A DNA stretch of 5,537 nt from Hellea sp. (GTDB lineage Bacteria > Pseudomonadota > Alphaproteobacteria > Caulobacterales > Maricaulaceae), in assembly GCA_020628635.1 (NCBI GenBank), contig JAHDEU010000036.1, positions 1 to 5,537 of the forward strand. Direction: 5' to 3'. This document shows positions 4,637 to 5,537 of this stretch, piece after piece (position 1 is the first letter of the stretch; every line of letters starts with the position of its first letter). The position numbers and the translations under genes are program-made. A model generated the notes under the pieces. It saw nothing but the letters and a program-made list of their open reading frames with translations. It was not told where the DNA came from and searched no databases.

Positions 4637-5455
4637 CTAGCCCTCCCCGTCGCTCCCCGCCACCGGCACCGTGTAGTTCAGCGCCAGCCGTCCGCCATCG
4701 GCGTAGATGCATTGCCCGGTGATGTAGCTGCTTTCTTCGCCCAGCAGCCACGCCGCCACGGCCGCGATCTCGTCGGGCAGGCCGGGGCGGCCCAGCGGCG
4801 TGCGGGTCAGGATCTTGTTCATGGCGGCCGGGTCGGCGTTCACCTTGGCCAGCATTTCGGTCTTGATCGAGCCCGGCCCGATGGCGTTGACGCGGATGCC
4901 GTAGGGCGCGAGCTCCAGCGCCATGGCGCGCGTCATCTGCCGCAGCCCGCCCTTGGAAACCGTGTAGGCGAGGTAGTCCGGGATGGCGACGGTGTCGTTG
5001 ATGGAGCTCATGTTGACGATGGCATAGGGCCGCTCGTTCAGGCGCGAGCGGTCGTCGCGGTTCTCGATCTCGGCGACCATGTGCTTGGCGACGGCGCGGG
5101 AAACAAGGAACGGGCCGCGCAGGTTCACCGCGATGTTGCGGTCGAAATCCTCCACGCTCATATCCAGCGCGCCGCCCTTCAGCGCGATGGCGGCATTGTT
5201 GATGAGGCCATCGATGCGCCCAAAGGACGACAGCGTTTCCGCGATCAGGTTGTGCACGCGCAGCGGGTCCGCCACGTCGCACTCGATGAAGACCGCGCGG
5301 TCATTGCCGTCCGCGAGATCGCGCGCGGCCTTGGTGCCGTTTTCCGTGTCCATGTCGGTCAGCACGACGCGGTGGCCGTCCTCCACGAGGCGCTGCGCGC
5401 AGGCGAGGCCGATGCCTTTCGCGGCTCCGGTGACTATTATGACCCTGTCTGACAT
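4637..5455 (-). CDS. Short-chain dehydrogenase/reductase (classical SDR)
   Basis: A 272-residue cytosolic NAD(P)-dependent oxidoreductase with all classical SDR landmarks. These are the nucleotide-binding TGAAKGIG at residues 9-16, a D at 34 after the second strand (usually a preference for NAD over NADP), CDV at 59-61, NNAA at 86-89, and the tetrad N111, S151, Y164 and K168 (YTVSK). After these come RVNAIGPG at 188-195 and the C-terminal ITGQCIYADGG at 245-255. A short charged insert around 129-142 (EIENRDDRSRLNER) precedes the catalytic-serine strand. The tail RLALNYTVPV resembles that of sugar/polyol or 3-oxoacyl-ACP-reductase-like SDRs, but substrate cannot be assigned. ATG 5455 has an AAGG about 8 bases upstream. 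It is followed by hicB after 32 bases and preceded by a probable gene end 18 bases upstream, so it is likely mid-operon. Confidence 0.93.
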   Translation of the reverse strand: MSDRVIIVTGAAKGIGLACAQRLVEDGHRVVLTDMDTENGTKAARDLADGNDRAVFIECDVADPLRVHNLIAETLSSFGRIDGLINNAAIALKGGALDMSVEDFDRNIAVNLRGPFLVSRAVAKHMVAEIENRDDRSRLNERPYAIVNMSSINDTVAIPDYLAYTVSKGGLRQMTRAMALELAPYGIRVNAIGPGSIKTEMLAKVNADPAAMNKILTRTPLGRPGLPDEIAAVAAWLLGEESSYITGQCIYADGGRLALNYTVPVAGSDGEG

Positions 5456-5473
5456 ATCCGTACCTTTTGTGAT

Positions 5474-5537
5474 CTATCGCACCGGCCGAAGGGCGGCGCG
5501 CGGACTGAGCCCGCCGATCAAGTCGGCGAGTAAACTG
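5474..5537 (-). CDS. Probable 3' end of an upstream minus-strand gene (partial)
   Basis: Reading in from the right edge on the minus strand, one frame gives about 20 codons, SLLADLIGGLSPRAALRPVR, ending at a TAG (5476-5474). Third positions in this frame are mostly G or C, as expected for coding in this genome, more so than in the alternative open frame. It would end 18 bases before the SDR start, as in an operon. It is too short to identify. Confidence 0.42.
   Translation of the reverse strand, partial: SLLADLIGGLSPRAALRPVR

Noticed and set aside
4605..5282. Long minus-strand frame fused upstream of HicB.
   Set aside because: It is a shadow of the SDR gene, rich in Arg, Gly and Ala, with no family resemblance. 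HicB starts at 4604.
4625..5452. 275-codon plus-strand open frame opposite the SDR gene.
   Set aside because: Antisense shadow dominated by Arg, Ala, Val, Asp and Gly; the SDR frame carries the complete catalytic signature.
5512..5528. Six-base-pair hairpin (CGCCGA/TCGGCG) near the right edge, considered as a terminator.
   Set aside because: No T-tract on either strand, and it falls inside the probable coding end of the upstream gene.

Overview
The window is high-GC DNA with short intergenic gaps, and its gene set points to an alphaproteobacterium. It encodes RcdA (DUF1465), a DUF1192 protein and TrcR (DUF1013), three families that I know only from Alphaproteobacteria. A Caulobacter-like lineage (Caulobacterales/Maricaulales, for example Hyphomonadaceae or Maricaulaceae) is my best guess. 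That placement is inferred from protein families, since there is no rRNA here.

Layout, left to right. (1) Positions 3-914, plus strand: the 3' part of an Mrp/ApbC-type P-loop ATPase for iron-sulfur carrier function, whose start lies outside the window. (2) Positions 911-1393, minus: a small predicted lipoprotein of unknown function, convergent with mrp, with both stop codons inside one CTAG. (3) Positions 1442-2320, minus: a WecG/TagA/CpsF-family glycosyltransferase. (4) Positions 2402-2989, minus: rcdA, an adaptor for cell-cycle proteolysis of CtrA. (5) Positions 3171-3353, minus: a 60-residue DUF1192 coiled-coil protein. (6) Positions 3507-4160, plus: trcR, divergent from the DUF1192 gene. 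The 153-base gap between them carries a good promoter candidate for the DUF1192 gene, a TTAACC half-site, and on the plus strand two tandem hairpins, the second followed by a T-tract. (7) Positions 4169-4604, minus: a hicB (DUF1902)-hicA toxin-antitoxin pair, antitoxin first, overlapping by 8 bases. (8) Positions 4637-5455, minus: a short-chain dehydrogenase/reductase. (9) Positions 5474-5537, minus: probably the last 20 codons of another gene in the same operon.

The central block (rcdA, DUF1192, trcR) looks like a conserved alphaproteobacterial cell-cycle locus. The glycosyltransferase downstream of rcdA has a degenerate CtrA-like sequence in its upstream gap, so it could make cell-cycle-regulated surface polysaccharide. 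That link is a hypothesis. The SDR-hicB-hicA block reads as one minus-strand transcription unit converging on trcR. The lipoprotein and hicA genes look less GC-rich than their neighbours, which fits accessory content.

No gene-free stretch exceeds 300 bases. I saw no tRNA, rRNA, CRISPR array or insertion sequence. The most unusual signal is the terminator-like structure on the plus strand just upstream of trcR, where no plus-strand gene precedes it.
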